Positions 43,133 to 51,169 of a stretch of DNA of 64,000 nucleotides are shown here, piece after piece. The position numbers were made by a program, and so were the translations under genes. How positions within the stretch are numbered: the first letter of the stretch is position 1; each line of letters opens with the position of its first letter. Origin of the DNA: Acidobacteriota bacterium (lineage in GTDB: Bacteria; Acidobacteriota; Thermoanaerobaculia; Multivoradales; JBCCEF01); NCBI GenBank assembly GCA_039028635.1, contig JBCCHV010000036.1, forward strand, positions 1 to 64,000. The letters are read 5' to 3'. Under the pieces are notes generated by a model. It did not search any database, had not been told where the DNA came from, and saw nothing but the letters and a program-made list of their open reading frames with translations.

Positions 43133-45870
43133 GAGGGGTTCCTGGTGGCCAGCCACTGCTGGATGGCCTGGTGTCTTTCGGCGCCGGGACCTTGCCATTC
43201 TCGGGATGCTTGTCGCGCCTCCTCGGCGAGCTCCAGGGCGCGTTCCGGATCGTCGTTCCAGAGGGCGCGGGCAAGGGTGAAATGGGCTGCGGCGAGCAGT
43301 CTCGGGTCCGGTTGATGGAGCTGATCGAGGGTGCTTTCGAGGGCCTTTACGGCGGCTTGTCGCCGGCCCGCCGCGAGCAGCGAGCGCGCCAGGCCGAGGG
43401 CGGCTCGGAGATGCTCGCGCCGGCCGCTGCCGTCGAGTTTCTCGAGGGCCGAGGAGAACAGGCTTCGGGCCTCGCCATGGCGACCTTGAGCCAGCCGGAG
43501 CTGTCCCAAGCTGATCGCCACCGAGGCCCGGTTGGGATGGTCCGGCGGCAGCGCCACAGCGATCTCCTGGGCCTCGAGCAGGAGCGATTCGGCGGTGGCG
43601 AGCTGGTCGTCCGAGAGCTGATCCGCCAAGAGATGGGCGTCGGCCAGCCCTTGGAGCACCTGGGCGAGGATCGGATGGCCCTTCCCGAGGCTCTTTTCGG
43701 CGCTGCTCGCGAGCGGCTCGAGAACGGTCCGAGCGGCTTGGCTGCGCTCCTCGGCAACGTGGATCAGGCCTTCCTGCAGGCGGGGATAGATCAGGTAGGG
43801 ATGGTCCTCCCCGTGGACCGGCAGCAGCACCCCTTCGGCGCGGCGGCAGGCGGCGAGGGCCTCGTCGTAGCGCTGCAGCTCGGCGTAGATCGAAGACAGA
43901 TTCACCAGGGCCGGACCGAGGCTCCAGGAGTCCGGGCCAAAGGTCGCCTCCTCGACGGCGATCGAGAGCTCGAGGTAGGGCAGCGCTTCGAGGGGATCGT
44001 CGACGGTGAGAGCGCCGAGGTTGTTGAGCACCTGGCGCAGGCGAGGGGAGGTCTCGCCGAAGGCCTGTTGGGTGGCTTCCAGGGCGCCCAGGAAGTGCTC
44101 CCGAGCGCGCGAAACTTCGCCGCGTTTCCAGGCTTGAATGCCGAGTGCGTTCTCGAGGTCGGCCGCCACATCGGGATGCTTTTCGGCTCCGAGTCCTGCG
44201 ACCACGGCCTGGGCGAGCTCGGCCCACTCCGCCGCGCTGGCGAAGTCGTCGGCCACTTGGCCCGAGAAATCGGCCAGGCCGATCAGAGCCTGGGCTGCGA
44301 GGCGCTGGCTGCGCGCCGCGAAGGCGCTGGCGAGGGCGCGGCGATAGGCCTGCGGAGCGCGTTCCGCATCGGCGAGGTGCTCGTCGAGCAGAACGGCGCG
44401 CCCGAGGTGGGCTCTGGCGATCAGCGGGGCGTATCCGAGCTCTTCGGCGCGGGCGACGAGCTCGGCGGCGTGATCGAGCTCCGGGGATTGGCGAAACTGC
44501 CGGTCGGCGCGGGCCAGGGCGAGGTCCTTTCTCAGCGCTTCGAGGGCCAGGCGCCGTTGCGGGTCGGAGGGCATGGGCGGCAGCGCCAAGAGCTCTTCGG
44601 TGTCGGCGCACGCGTCGAGACTGGGCAGCGCCGCCACCGCGCCGACGGCGCGGCTCACGGCGTTGGGATCGATGCCTTCGAGGGCGGCGATGACGGCATC
44701 GAAGTCGTCGCGGCGGCTGGCCAGGCAGGTCATCCGGAGATCGAGCAGGTCCGCCGACTGGTGGCCGGCGACGTGGGTGGCGCGGCAAGTCTCGCCGTAG
44801 GCCTCGGTCCAGCTCGCGGCGAAGCGATCGAGAAGCCCGAGGATGCCGCGGGCGTGGTGGTGGTCGCCTTGGCCCGCGAGGGTGTTCTCGAGCTTGCCTC
44901 GGCGATCGGCGTTCCACACCGGCTCGAGTTCGGCGGGCCCTTCGGCGCACAAGGTCTGGCCCGACCCTCGCGGCAGCAGCAGCAGAGCGCTCGCCAGGAG
45001 GGCGGCCGCGGCGACGCCGATCCAGTGGCGCGAGCGCACCGTGCCTTCGAGGGCGGTGAGCAGGTCCTCCATGGACGAGTAGCGGTCCTGGGGATGCTCG
45101 GTGAGGCCGCGGTCGAGAATCGGCCGCAGGGCCCTCGGCAGGCGCCTGCGGTCGGTTTCCCGCGGCTCCCGCGGCAGGTTGCCGAGCAGGGCCAGGTGGA
45201 GGGAAGCGCTGAAGCTGTACTGGTCGCTGCGGGCGTCGACGCCGTGGCCGGCGCGGCGCTCCGGAGCCATGTAGCCGGAAGTGCCGCCGTGGGTCGATGT
45301 GGGCGTTGCCGAGGCCCCGCCGGGGAGGACCGCCTCGGAGACGCCGAAGTCGAGCAGCCGAACCCGCCCGTCTTCGCCGAGGAAAGCGTTGCTGGGTTTG
45401 AAATCGTGATGGACCACGCCGGCCCGGTGAGCCTCGGCGAGACCGCGACCGGCCTGCAGGAAGACCCGCACGGTCTCCTTCCAGTTGCGGGGACCGCTGT
45501 CGATCCACTGGTCGAGGGGCTGGCCGGAGAGTAGCTCCATGGTCATGAAGACTCGGCCGGAGGCCAGGCCGACGTCGTGAACGGTGACCACGTTGGGGTG
45601 TGACAGACGGGCCGTGGCCTGGGCTTCGCGCTGCAGCCGGGCCTGGTCGGCAGCCGCCCCGCGATGGCGCAGGACCTTGATCGCGACCTTGCGATCGAGC
45701 TCTGGGTCGTAGGCCTCATAGACCCGCCCCATGCCGCCCTGACCGATCGGATCGAGGATCAGGTACCGACCCAGCAAACTGGCCCGGGCGACCTGTGGCT
45801 GCCCTTCGGGAGCTCGCCGGTCCGCGAGGTCGGCGATGGTGCGGGTCTCGTCCTGGGGTCGATCGGTCAC
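43129..45870 (-). CDS. Transmembrane Ser/Thr protein kinase with TPR domain
   Basis: This 913-residue protein starts at GTG. The Hanks-type kinase domain is at about 34-275: GQGGMGRVYEA loop, K65 in VAIKVL, catalytic loop HHDFKPSN (154-161), DFG (174-176) and APE (202-204). The usual HRD is HHD, so it is a non-RD kinase that may not need activation-loop phosphorylation. A membrane segment at about 283-300 is followed by some 600 residues of TPR helices with paired Cys in the first part, predicted outside the membrane as a sensor. The operon with the FHA activator (4-bp overlap) suggests direct phospho-signalling. Transcription is predicted from the sigma-54 site at 45925-45910. Confidence 0.9.
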   Translation of the reverse strand: MTDRPQDETRTIADLADRRAPEGQPQVARASLLGRYLILDPIGQGGMGRVYEAYDPELDRKVAIKVLRHRGAAADQARLQREAQATARLSHPNVVTVHDVGLASGRVFMTMELLSGQPLDQWIDSGPRNWKETVRVFLQAGRGLAEAHRAGVVHHDFKPSNAFLGEDGRVRLLDFGVSEAVLPGGASATPTSTHGGTSGYMAPERRAGHGVDARSDQYSFSASLHLALLGNLPREPRETDRRRLPRALRPILDRGLTEHPQDRYSSMEDLLTALEGTVRSRHWIGVAAAALLASALLLLPRGSGQTLCAEGPAELEPVWNADRRGKLENTLAGQGDHHHARGILGLLDRFAASWTEAYGETCRATHVAGHQSADLLDLRMTCLASRRDDFDAVIAALEGIDPNAVSRAVGAVAALPSLDACADTEELLALPPMPSDPQRRLALEALRKDLALARADRQFRQSPELDHAAELVARAEELGYAPLIARAHLGRAVLLDEHLADAERAPQAYRRALASAFAARSQRLAAQALIGLADFSGQVADDFASAAEWAELAQAVVAGLGAEKHPDVAADLENALGIQAWKRGEVSRAREHFLGALEATQQAFGETSPRLRQVLNNLGALTVDDPLEALPYLELSIAVEEATFGPDSWSLGPALVNLSSIYAELQRYDEALAACRRAEGVLLPVHGEDHPYLIYPRLQEGLIHVAEERSQAARTVLEPLASSAEKSLGKGHPILAQVLQGLADAHLLADQLSDDQLATAESLLLEAQEIAVALPPDHPNRASVAISLGQLRLAQGRHGEARSLFSSALEKLDGSGRREHLRAALGLARSLLAAGRRQAAVKALESTLDQLHQPDPRLLAAAHFTLARALWNDDPERALELAEEARQASREWQGPGAERHQAIQQWLATRNPS

Positions 45871-45909
45871 GGTTGCCTCATCGAAGGTCGCTGCACGTTG
45901 AGTAGCGAG

Positions 45910-45925
45910 AGCAAGACCCCTGCCA
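45910..45925 (-). promoter_or_regulatory. Sigma-54 (-24/-12) promoter of the kinase/FHA-activator operon
   Basis: On the minus strand TGGCAGGGGTCTTGCT has GG and GC ten bases apart. It lies 40 bp upstream of the kinase GTG, giving a predicted transcript start near 45899 and a leader of about 29 nt. It differs from the 34.5 kb site at one base only. It implies autoregulation by the activator encoded in the same operon. Confidence 0.8.
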
Positions 45926-45999
45926 GATCTGCGACTGGGGCCCGATGCCGCCGCTGCCGGTCGGTCGCGGGACTCGGGATCGCGCCGAAGGGGCGGTGA

Positions 46000-46047
46000 C
46001 GCGCAGGTTGCGCGCTTCGTGTTGCGCGGATTCGCGCAGTCTGCGCG
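46000..46047 (-). promoter_or_regulatory. Candidate enhancer (UAS) dyads upstream of the kinase operon
   Basis: Two dyads are visible: TGCGCG-GATT-CGCGCA (46023-46038) and CGCGCA-GGT-TGCGCG (46000-46014). A further TGCGCG half-site is at 46042-46047. The N4 dyad is centred 107 bp upstream of the -24 GG. The same N4 plus N3 pair of dyads occurs upstream of the giant Ig-repeat gene. Confidence 0.6.
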
Positions 46048-46087
46048 CCCGTCGACGGAGTTGGCAGTGGGCCAACGCTGGCATTCG

Positions 46088-47278
46088 CTATTGCGCCGCC
46101 GGCCGCTCCTGCGATCGCCCGGCGAGGCCGCGTTCGGTCACCAGGTACATCGCGAAGCTGCCTAGCCAGTGGCCGCCCTCGTAGTGGGCGCCGGTGACCG
46201 CGGCGAGGCCGGCGTCACGATGGGCTCGCGCGGCCCTCTCCAGCGTGGGACGGCGCGGGTCGTCGTCGGCGAGCCCGGAGACCATGCCGTCGAGCATCCA
46301 GGCTCGGCTGAGGTTGAGTCCGTCGAGATGGGCCAGCTTGGGATCCTCCGGATCGCTGACCACGGCGGGCTCGATCCAACCACCGGCGGTGGCGGCGCCG
46401 AGGCCCGGCAAGAATCGCGTCAGCCAGCCGGCGAACTTCGCCGGCGGCTGGATCCGCCGCATGAGATCGGCCTCGGCGAGACAGGGTGAGAGAAAGTCCT
46501 GGCCCGACGGCTCATAGGCCAGGGGACATTTCTGGTCGGCGCCGTAGAGCTCGCCGATGCGGCGCTCGAGCAGCGTCACCATCTCGTCGTCGCCGGTGAT
46601 GCGCGCCCAGTCGAGGACCAGGCCGAAGGCGAAGGCCGTCTGCGAGTGCTCGCCGACTCGGATCGGGTAGGTGAGCTTCGGGATCCACTCCTTCAGGCGC
46701 TCTGCCGCCAGTGCTTCGAGGGGTAGCAGGGCTTGCCGCCAGCGTTGCGCCGCCGGGTCCTGCCACTCGTCGAGCTCGGCGGCGAGCTGCAGCAGCCAGG
46801 CGAGTCCGTAGGGGCGCTCGAAGGAAACCCTGCCCGCACCCGAAAGGTAGCCCACCTCGATGGCGATGTGATCTCGCGTCAAGCTCTTGGCGAGGGCCTG
46901 GCGAGCGGGCTCCGCCAAGGGGCTGTCGGGCACGGTGCGGGCCAGGCGCGCCAGCAACCAATGGCCGTGGACCGCCGAGTGCCAGTCGTAGCAACCGTAG
47001 AAGGCCGGTGTCAGGCGCCGCGGTGGTTTGGCGTCCTCATCCCCCTGCAGCACGTGGGCGATCTTGTTGGGGTACTCGCGATGCACGCAGTCGAGGGCCA
47101 GCCGGCCGAAGCGCTCGGCGAGCTTAGCTTCCGAGGCTGCTGCTGGTGACGCTCCCGGCAGGCAGCCGAGAGCGAGGGTGATCGCCATCCAGGACAGGAG
47201 CCATCGGGTGGACGAGGTCGGGCGTCGGCGAAGTGGCGGCGGATTCGGGGTCGAAGGGGTCGCGGGTTTCCTCATCAT
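46088..47278 (-). CDS. DUF2891 family secreted protein
   Basis: This protein is 396 residues from the first of two adjacent ATGs, with a basic N-terminus and hydrophobic segment (about 25-45, ending PAAASEA) as a long signal peptide. The mature part is alpha-helical and matches DUF2891: FYGCYDWHSAVHGHWLLARL, GYLSGAGRVSFERPYGLAWLLQLAAEL, RVGEHSQTAFAFGLVLDWAR, DFLSPCLAEADLM and LDGLNLSRAWML. The conserved Trp-His and Glu-His residues suggest an (alpha/alpha)-barrel enzyme, but no activity is known for the family. It is a single gene; its stop lies just upstream of the enhancer region of the kinase operon. Confidence 0.8.
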   Translation of the reverse strand: MMRKPATPSTPNPPPLRRRPTSSTRWLLSWMAITLALGCLPGASPAAASEAKLAERFGRLALDCVHREYPNKIAHVLQGDEDAKPPRRLTPAFYGCYDWHSAVHGHWLLARLARTVPDSPLAEPARQALAKSLTRDHIAIEVGYLSGAGRVSFERPYGLAWLLQLAAELDEWQDPAAQRWRQALLPLEALAAERLKEWIPKLTYPIRVGEHSQTAFAFGLVLDWARITGDDEMVTLLERRIGELYGADQKCPLAYEPSGQDFLSPCLAEADLMRRIQPPAKFAGWLTRFLPGLGAATAGGWIEPAVVSDPEDPKLAHLDGLNLSRAWMLDGMVSGLADDDPRRPTLERAARAHRDAGLAAVTGAHYEGGHWLGSFAMYLVTERGLAGRSQERPAAQ

Positions 47279-47446
47279 CTCCTGGCTCGCAATCGGAAAG
47301 GTTTCTTCCAAGCCTAACGGAGAGTCGTGCATTCGCCTGTTGCTTCCGATCACCAATGGCGCTTCTAGGAATAGGTACCCACAACTCGAACGCCCGAAAT
47401 ACGCGACGTGGTCGCCGCTCGCCTCGCGGGGCAGGACGGAGGACTC

Positions 47447-48184
47447 ATGATGCGAAGCGACCCATCCGCCGGGCCGAGAAAGCGCGGTCCATACCTTTTC
47501 TTCCTGGCGCTTTTGGTGCTCTCTCCAGGTCTTGTCGGGGCCCAGGAGTCGCCCCCCGGGAGCCCGCTCTCGGGCGGCGACAACCAGGATGTCTGCGATG
47601 CCCTCGACGCGCTCCACTGCGCCGTCGATGCGATGGACGAAGAGGATCCCAATCGCAAGAAGGCGGAGAAGGCCCTCGACGCCGCCCTCAAGGCCAAGAA
47701 GGGCAAGAAGAATCCCGACACCGGTCAGTACGAGACGCGGCTGCGCAAGAAGACCCTCGAGCGCAAGGGGCACGATGCCTTCACCACTCCGGAGGCCGAC
47801 GACGGCAAGAAGGTCTCGGGCACAGAAGCGGTGGGCGAGGGCAATGAGTTCGTGGTGCTGGGAGACAAGTGGCTGGGCGGTTCCGGCAGTGCTGCCAACG
47901 CCAGCCTGGCGGGGCTCCTCGCCCACGAAGGAGTGCGCTTGACGCAGAAGTACAGCTACCCGCGCAAGGGCCAGTCCTTCAAGGACAAGTGCGGCATCGT
48001 CAACCGTTCCCTCGATGCCTGGGGTGTCCACATCGCGGTTCTGGAGGCGCTCGCCGGTAAGGAAACGGATCCCGACGAAAAGAAGAAGATCGAGGATCGC
48101 ATCAAGGACGCCGAGGCTGCCAAGGACAGTTGGCAGAAGCACAAGGACGCTCTCAACAAGCAGCAACCCGGGGGGTGCAAGTGA
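47447..48184 (+). CDS. Secreted protein of unknown function, Lys/Asp-rich
   Basis: This 245-residue protein has a signal peptide (about 1-32, ending GLVGAQ). The mature protein is highly charged, with Lys-rich helices (DPNRKKAEKALDAALKAKKGKK, DPDEKKKIEDRIKDAEAAKD). A short segment LAGLLAHEGVRLTQKYSY has an HE pair (H160) reminiscent of, but not sufficient for, a metalloprotease helix. Four Cys are spread through the sequence. I do not recognise a family. The stop overlaps the next start by one base (TGATG), so the two genes form an operon. Confidence 0.65.
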   Translation: MMRSDPSAGPRKRGPYLFFLALLVLSPGLVGAQESPPGSPLSGGDNQDVCDALDALHCAVDAMDEEDPNRKKAEKALDAALKAKKGKKNPDTGQYETRLRKKTLERKGHDAFTTPEADDGKKVSGTEAVGEGNEFVVLGDKWLGGSGSAANASLAGLLAHEGVRLTQKYSYPRKGQSFKDKCGIVNRSLDAWGVHIAVLEALAGKETDPDEKKKIEDRIKDAEAAKDSWQKHKDALNKQQPGGCK

Positions 48185-49620
48185 TGACCACCACGCGTCG
48201 AATCCTGCCCTACGTCATCGTTATCGCCGGACTGGTCGCTGGATCGCTGGCGGCCCAGTCGCCGATCGTCATCGCCCCTGGAACGCCGACCATCAATCCT
48301 CGGCCGGTCGACCACGTGCCCTACCTTCCGTACCCGATTCTGCGCTCGACCCGGGCCTTGGCGGACAGCGGTCCCCTGAGCTCGTCGGTGAGCGCCTCCG
48401 GCCTGCTGCACGACGGCGCCGGCAACGAAGCCCAGACCGGGGTCGGGGTGCCGGGGGACTACCATCGCCTCTCCGACGGCTCGTTCCTGGTTGCCGGACG
48501 GCGTGCGGGAAGCTTCGGTGCCGGCATCGTCGAGCACTGGACGGCGGACTTCTTCGGCAACCTGTCGGAGTCGAGCCAGTACATCGCCGCGGGCTCCGAC
48601 TTCACCGGCGTCGTCTATGACGAGAACTCGTCCTATCTCTATCTCCTGGACGGCAACAAGAAGAAGATCTGGCGGGCCTTCTGGAACGGCTTCGGGAGCT
48701 TGCCGCAGACCTACGCCACCTGGGCCGTCAAGGCCGACGTCGGAGCCCTCAACACGGCGCGGGACCGCTATCTCGATCTGGTCTGGCCCAGCGGTACCAA
48801 TCCGGCTTTCGATCCCGGCCACGTCTACCTCGGTCCCCATCCGGACTACACCACCCAGGGGCGTGCGCTCACCGGCACCGCCGGCAACATCGTCAATCAC
48901 CTCTGGGACTGGCTCGACGGCGATATCTCACCGGACATGATCATCGATTCGGCGACCGTCTCGGAGGGCTCCTTCAGCCTCGACGTGGTGTCCCCGAGTG
49001 CCGTCACCTCGCCCCTGTCCTTCGAGATCGTGCATCTCGAATCAGGCTTCGTGCGCGGCTTCGGGAGCTTGGCGAGCGGCGACGATCGGACCACCGTCAA
49101 CCTGACCGCACCGATCGTGATCGGGGACTCCTACGTGGCGCGGGAATCCGGCACCGGCACCACCGATCATTGGGCGATGCGGGCGATGCGGCGCTATGGC
49201 TTCCCGGAGACCTTCGCCGACGGCAGTGCCTTGCGCCCGATCTTCACGCCGCCGGACTCCTTCATCGGCAACCCCATCCTGACCCTCATGCTGGGAGTCG
49301 AGATCGATCCCGACAACCCACCGCTGGTCGCCGAGCAGGACCTCTTCGGCACCTTGCGGGTCGGGGTACGCTCCTTCGGCGATCCGGTGATCCCCTTGGG
49401 CGGTGGGCAGTTCTGGCTCAGCCCGACCACCCAGGTGGTGCCGGCGGTGGGCAAGGTCGGCCCTTCGGGGCACGGCTTGATCGGCGCCACCATCGCCATC
49501 CCCTACAACTTTTCGCTGATCGGCCAGGTGTGGTTCGTGCAGTTCGAGATCACCGATCCGGTGACCGCCGGAACCGTACGCAGCGAGGTGGTGGGGTTCG
49601 AGATCCTGCCGTTCTTCTAG
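48184..49620 (+). CDS. Secreted protein of unknown function, partner of the preceding gene
   Basis: This 478-residue protein has a signal peptide (about 1-24, ending LAAQ). The first two thirds contain repeated short beta segments (YHRLSDGSFLVAGRRAG, YIAAGSDFTGVVYDENSSYLYLLDGNKKKIWRAFW, RDRYLDLVW) that suggest a beta-propeller or similar repeat. The last third is beta-rich and ends FEILPFF. I recognise no family or active site. It is translationally coupled to the Lys-rich gene upstream and followed by a hairpin. Confidence 0.7.
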   Translation: MTTTRRILPYVIVIAGLVAGSLAAQSPIVIAPGTPTINPRPVDHVPYLPYPILRSTRALADSGPLSSSVSASGLLHDGAGNEAQTGVGVPGDYHRLSDGSFLVAGRRAGSFGAGIVEHWTADFFGNLSESSQYIAAGSDFTGVVYDENSSYLYLLDGNKKKIWRAFWNGFGSLPQTYATWAVKADVGALNTARDRYLDLVWPSGTNPAFDPGHVYLGPHPDYTTQGRALTGTAGNIVNHLWDWLDGDISPDMIIDSATVSEGSFSLDVVSPSAVTSPLSFEIVHLESGFVRGFGSLASGDDRTTVNLTAPIVIGDSYVARESGTGTTDHWAMRAMRRYGFPETFADGSALRPIFTPPDSFIGNPILTLMLGVEIDPDNPPLVAEQDLFGTLRVGVRSFGDPVIPLGGGQFWLSPTTQVVPAVGKVGPSGHGLIGATIAIPYNFSLIGQVWFVQFEITDPVTAGTVRSEVVGFEILPFF

Positions 49621-49642
49621 GCGCTTTCCGTCGGAATTGGAA

Positions 49643-49666
49643 GAGGGGGCTCGGTCGAGCCCCCTC
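49643..49666. terminator. Hairpin between convergent secreted-protein genes
   Basis: GAGGGGGCTCG and CGAGCCCCCTC form a perfect 11-bp stem with a 2-nt loop. It sits midway in the 58-bp gap between two convergent stops. The following bases (GTTCTCTC) are only weakly T-rich. A bidirectional terminator is the likely role. Confidence 0.6.
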
Positions 49667-49678
49667 GTTCTCTCGCCC

Positions 49679-50956
49679 TTAGAAACAGCTACAGCCGTTG
49701 CAGGATTTGCCGATCGGCCGGGTGGGGTCGTTGGGGTGGTAGTAGGTGACGATGGCATTGCGACAGGTCTTGCAGCCGCCGTTCTTGGCGCAGTCGGCGC
49801 CATCGGTCTTGCAGGCGGTGCCGCCGAAGCTGCACAGGGCCGAGCCGCGCGGCTCCTGCTTGGTCTCGCAGGCCTTGTCCTCCTTCTTGTCGTTGCCTTC
49901 GTCGCAGGCGTAGGCGACGGTGGTGGCGCCGACCGCCAGGCTGCCCTCGATGCCGGTGAGGCGATAGCGCTCGAAGCCGCCGGGCCGGAAGGCGACGTAG
50001 CCGCCGGCGACCTTGCCGCTGCCGACGAGGGTCTCCGGGTAGGCGTCGAGGTCGACGTTGAGGCCGATCTCGCCGCCCACGACCCGACCATCGGCGAGCG
50101 ACACGTCGATGAAGGACGGGGCCGCGGGATCGTCGTCGAAGGTCATCGCGCCGAGCTGCTCCGAGGTGGCGACGCCGCTGTCATCGGAAACCACCAGCCG
50201 CACCACGCCGCCTTCGAGCTCGACCAGGGAGCCGGTGGTGTGTCCGGCGAGGGAGCGGATCTCGATGGCGCCGTTGGCCAGCGTGCAAACGCTGCCGCCG
50301 GGCTGGACATCGGCGGAGAAGGGTGTTCCGAGGGTGAGGGCCGCACGGCCGAAGGATGAGCGCACGATGGCGATGTCCTGGTCGTCGACCCGGCCGTCGT
50401 CGTTGAGGTCGGCGTCGTCGGTGGGTTTGTCGGTGACGGCACCGCGCTCACTGCGCACGAACTCGAGGTCGCGCAGGTCGACCACTCCGTCGCGCATCGG
50501 GTCGGGGCTGGGGTCGCCGTCGCGCAGGATGAAGGCCGCCGGTGCCGCGATCAAGGAGTCGCTGCGCCGGTCATCGTGGATGAAATTGAGTCGGGTCTCG
50601 AGGCCACTGGCGATGTCGACCTGATAAGACGCCGAGGCACCGCTGGCGGCGTCCTTGGCCACCACCACATAGTGACCTTCGGCGAGGCTCGGCACGGCAT
50701 AGGCGCCATCGGCGTCGCTGGCGGCACTGGCGGCGAATAGGCCCTCGGCAGAGATCACTTCGATGACCAGGGCGCCGTCCCAGGCGGCATTGCCGACGGC
50801 GTAGGCGCTGCCGGCGAGGCGGCCGGGGGCACGGGGCTCCTCTTCCTGAGGCTTCTCCGCGACCGGGATCGAGGTCGCCAGGGCCGAGCCTACGCTCGCC
50901 AGGATGAAGACGACGCACAGGGTGACGAGGGTGAGTGGGGAGGTGGGGCGCAACAT
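49679..50956 (-). CDS. Secreted protein with dockerin-like motifs and Cys-rich tail
   Basis: This 425-residue protein has a signal peptide (about 1-27, ending ALA). A carboxypeptidase-regulatory-like beta domain follows (about 45-125: SAASDADGAYAVPSLAEGHYVVVAKD). Residues about 145-205 hold two dockerin type I-like calcium loops, DPMRDGVVDLRDLEFVRS and DLNDDGRVDDQDIAIVRSSFG. A beta domain of about 140 residues follows. The last 75 residues contain ten Cys (GCKTC, SCNGCSCF at the end) and probably form a disulfide-knotted module. The architecture suggests a cell-surface or complex-forming protein, though no cohesin is seen here. Confidence 0.75.
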   Translation of the reverse strand: MLRPTSPLTLVTLCVVFILASVGSALATSIPVAEKPQEEEPRAPGRLAGSAYAVGNAAWDGALVIEVISAEGLFAASAASDADGAYAVPSLAEGHYVVVAKDAASGASASYQVDIASGLETRLNFIHDDRRSDSLIAAPAAFILRDGDPSPDPMRDGVVDLRDLEFVRSERGAVTDKPTDDADLNDDGRVDDQDIAIVRSSFGRAALTLGTPFSADVQPGGSVCTLANGAIEIRSLAGHTTGSLVELEGGVVRLVVSDDSGVATSEQLGAMTFDDDPAAPSFIDVSLADGRVVGGEIGLNVDLDAYPETLVGSGKVAGGYVAFRPGGFERYRLTGIEGSLAVGATTVAYACDEGNDKKEDKACETKQEPRGSALCSFGGTACKTDGADCAKNGGCKTCRNAIVTYYHPNDPTRPIGKSCNGCSCF

Positions 50957-51169
50957 GGATTCTCCTTTGCGCTGAGTCGCCGCAGGGGGCGACGGGTCCT
51001 GGGGGAGGGGTTCGACCTACGAGGGACCGATCGGACAGTCCTTCTATCAACGCTAAGCGCGGAAGCGTTGTGAATCGAAAGGCGATGGGCGATTCATCCG
51101 ACTCCCGAGCGGTTCCGTAAGAGGGGCGATCTCGGTCGAACAACGGTCCACGGAACAGGAAGGAGCGCC

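Noticed and set aside
43133-45508. Upstream extension of the FHA activator frame
   Set aside because: The frame stays open into the kinase gene, but the extension is Arg/Pro-rich and overlaps the kinase. The ATG at 43132, which overlaps the kinase stop and opens a proper FHA domain, is the start.
43171-45534. 787-residue open frame opposite the Ser/Thr kinase
   Set aside because: It lies wholly inside the complement of the kinase gene and has Gly/Arg/Glu-rich low-complexity sequence with no motif.
47924-47940. HE pair in the Lys-rich secreted protein as a zinc-protease motif
   Set aside because: There is no second His at the right spacing (HEGVR), so HExxH is not met.
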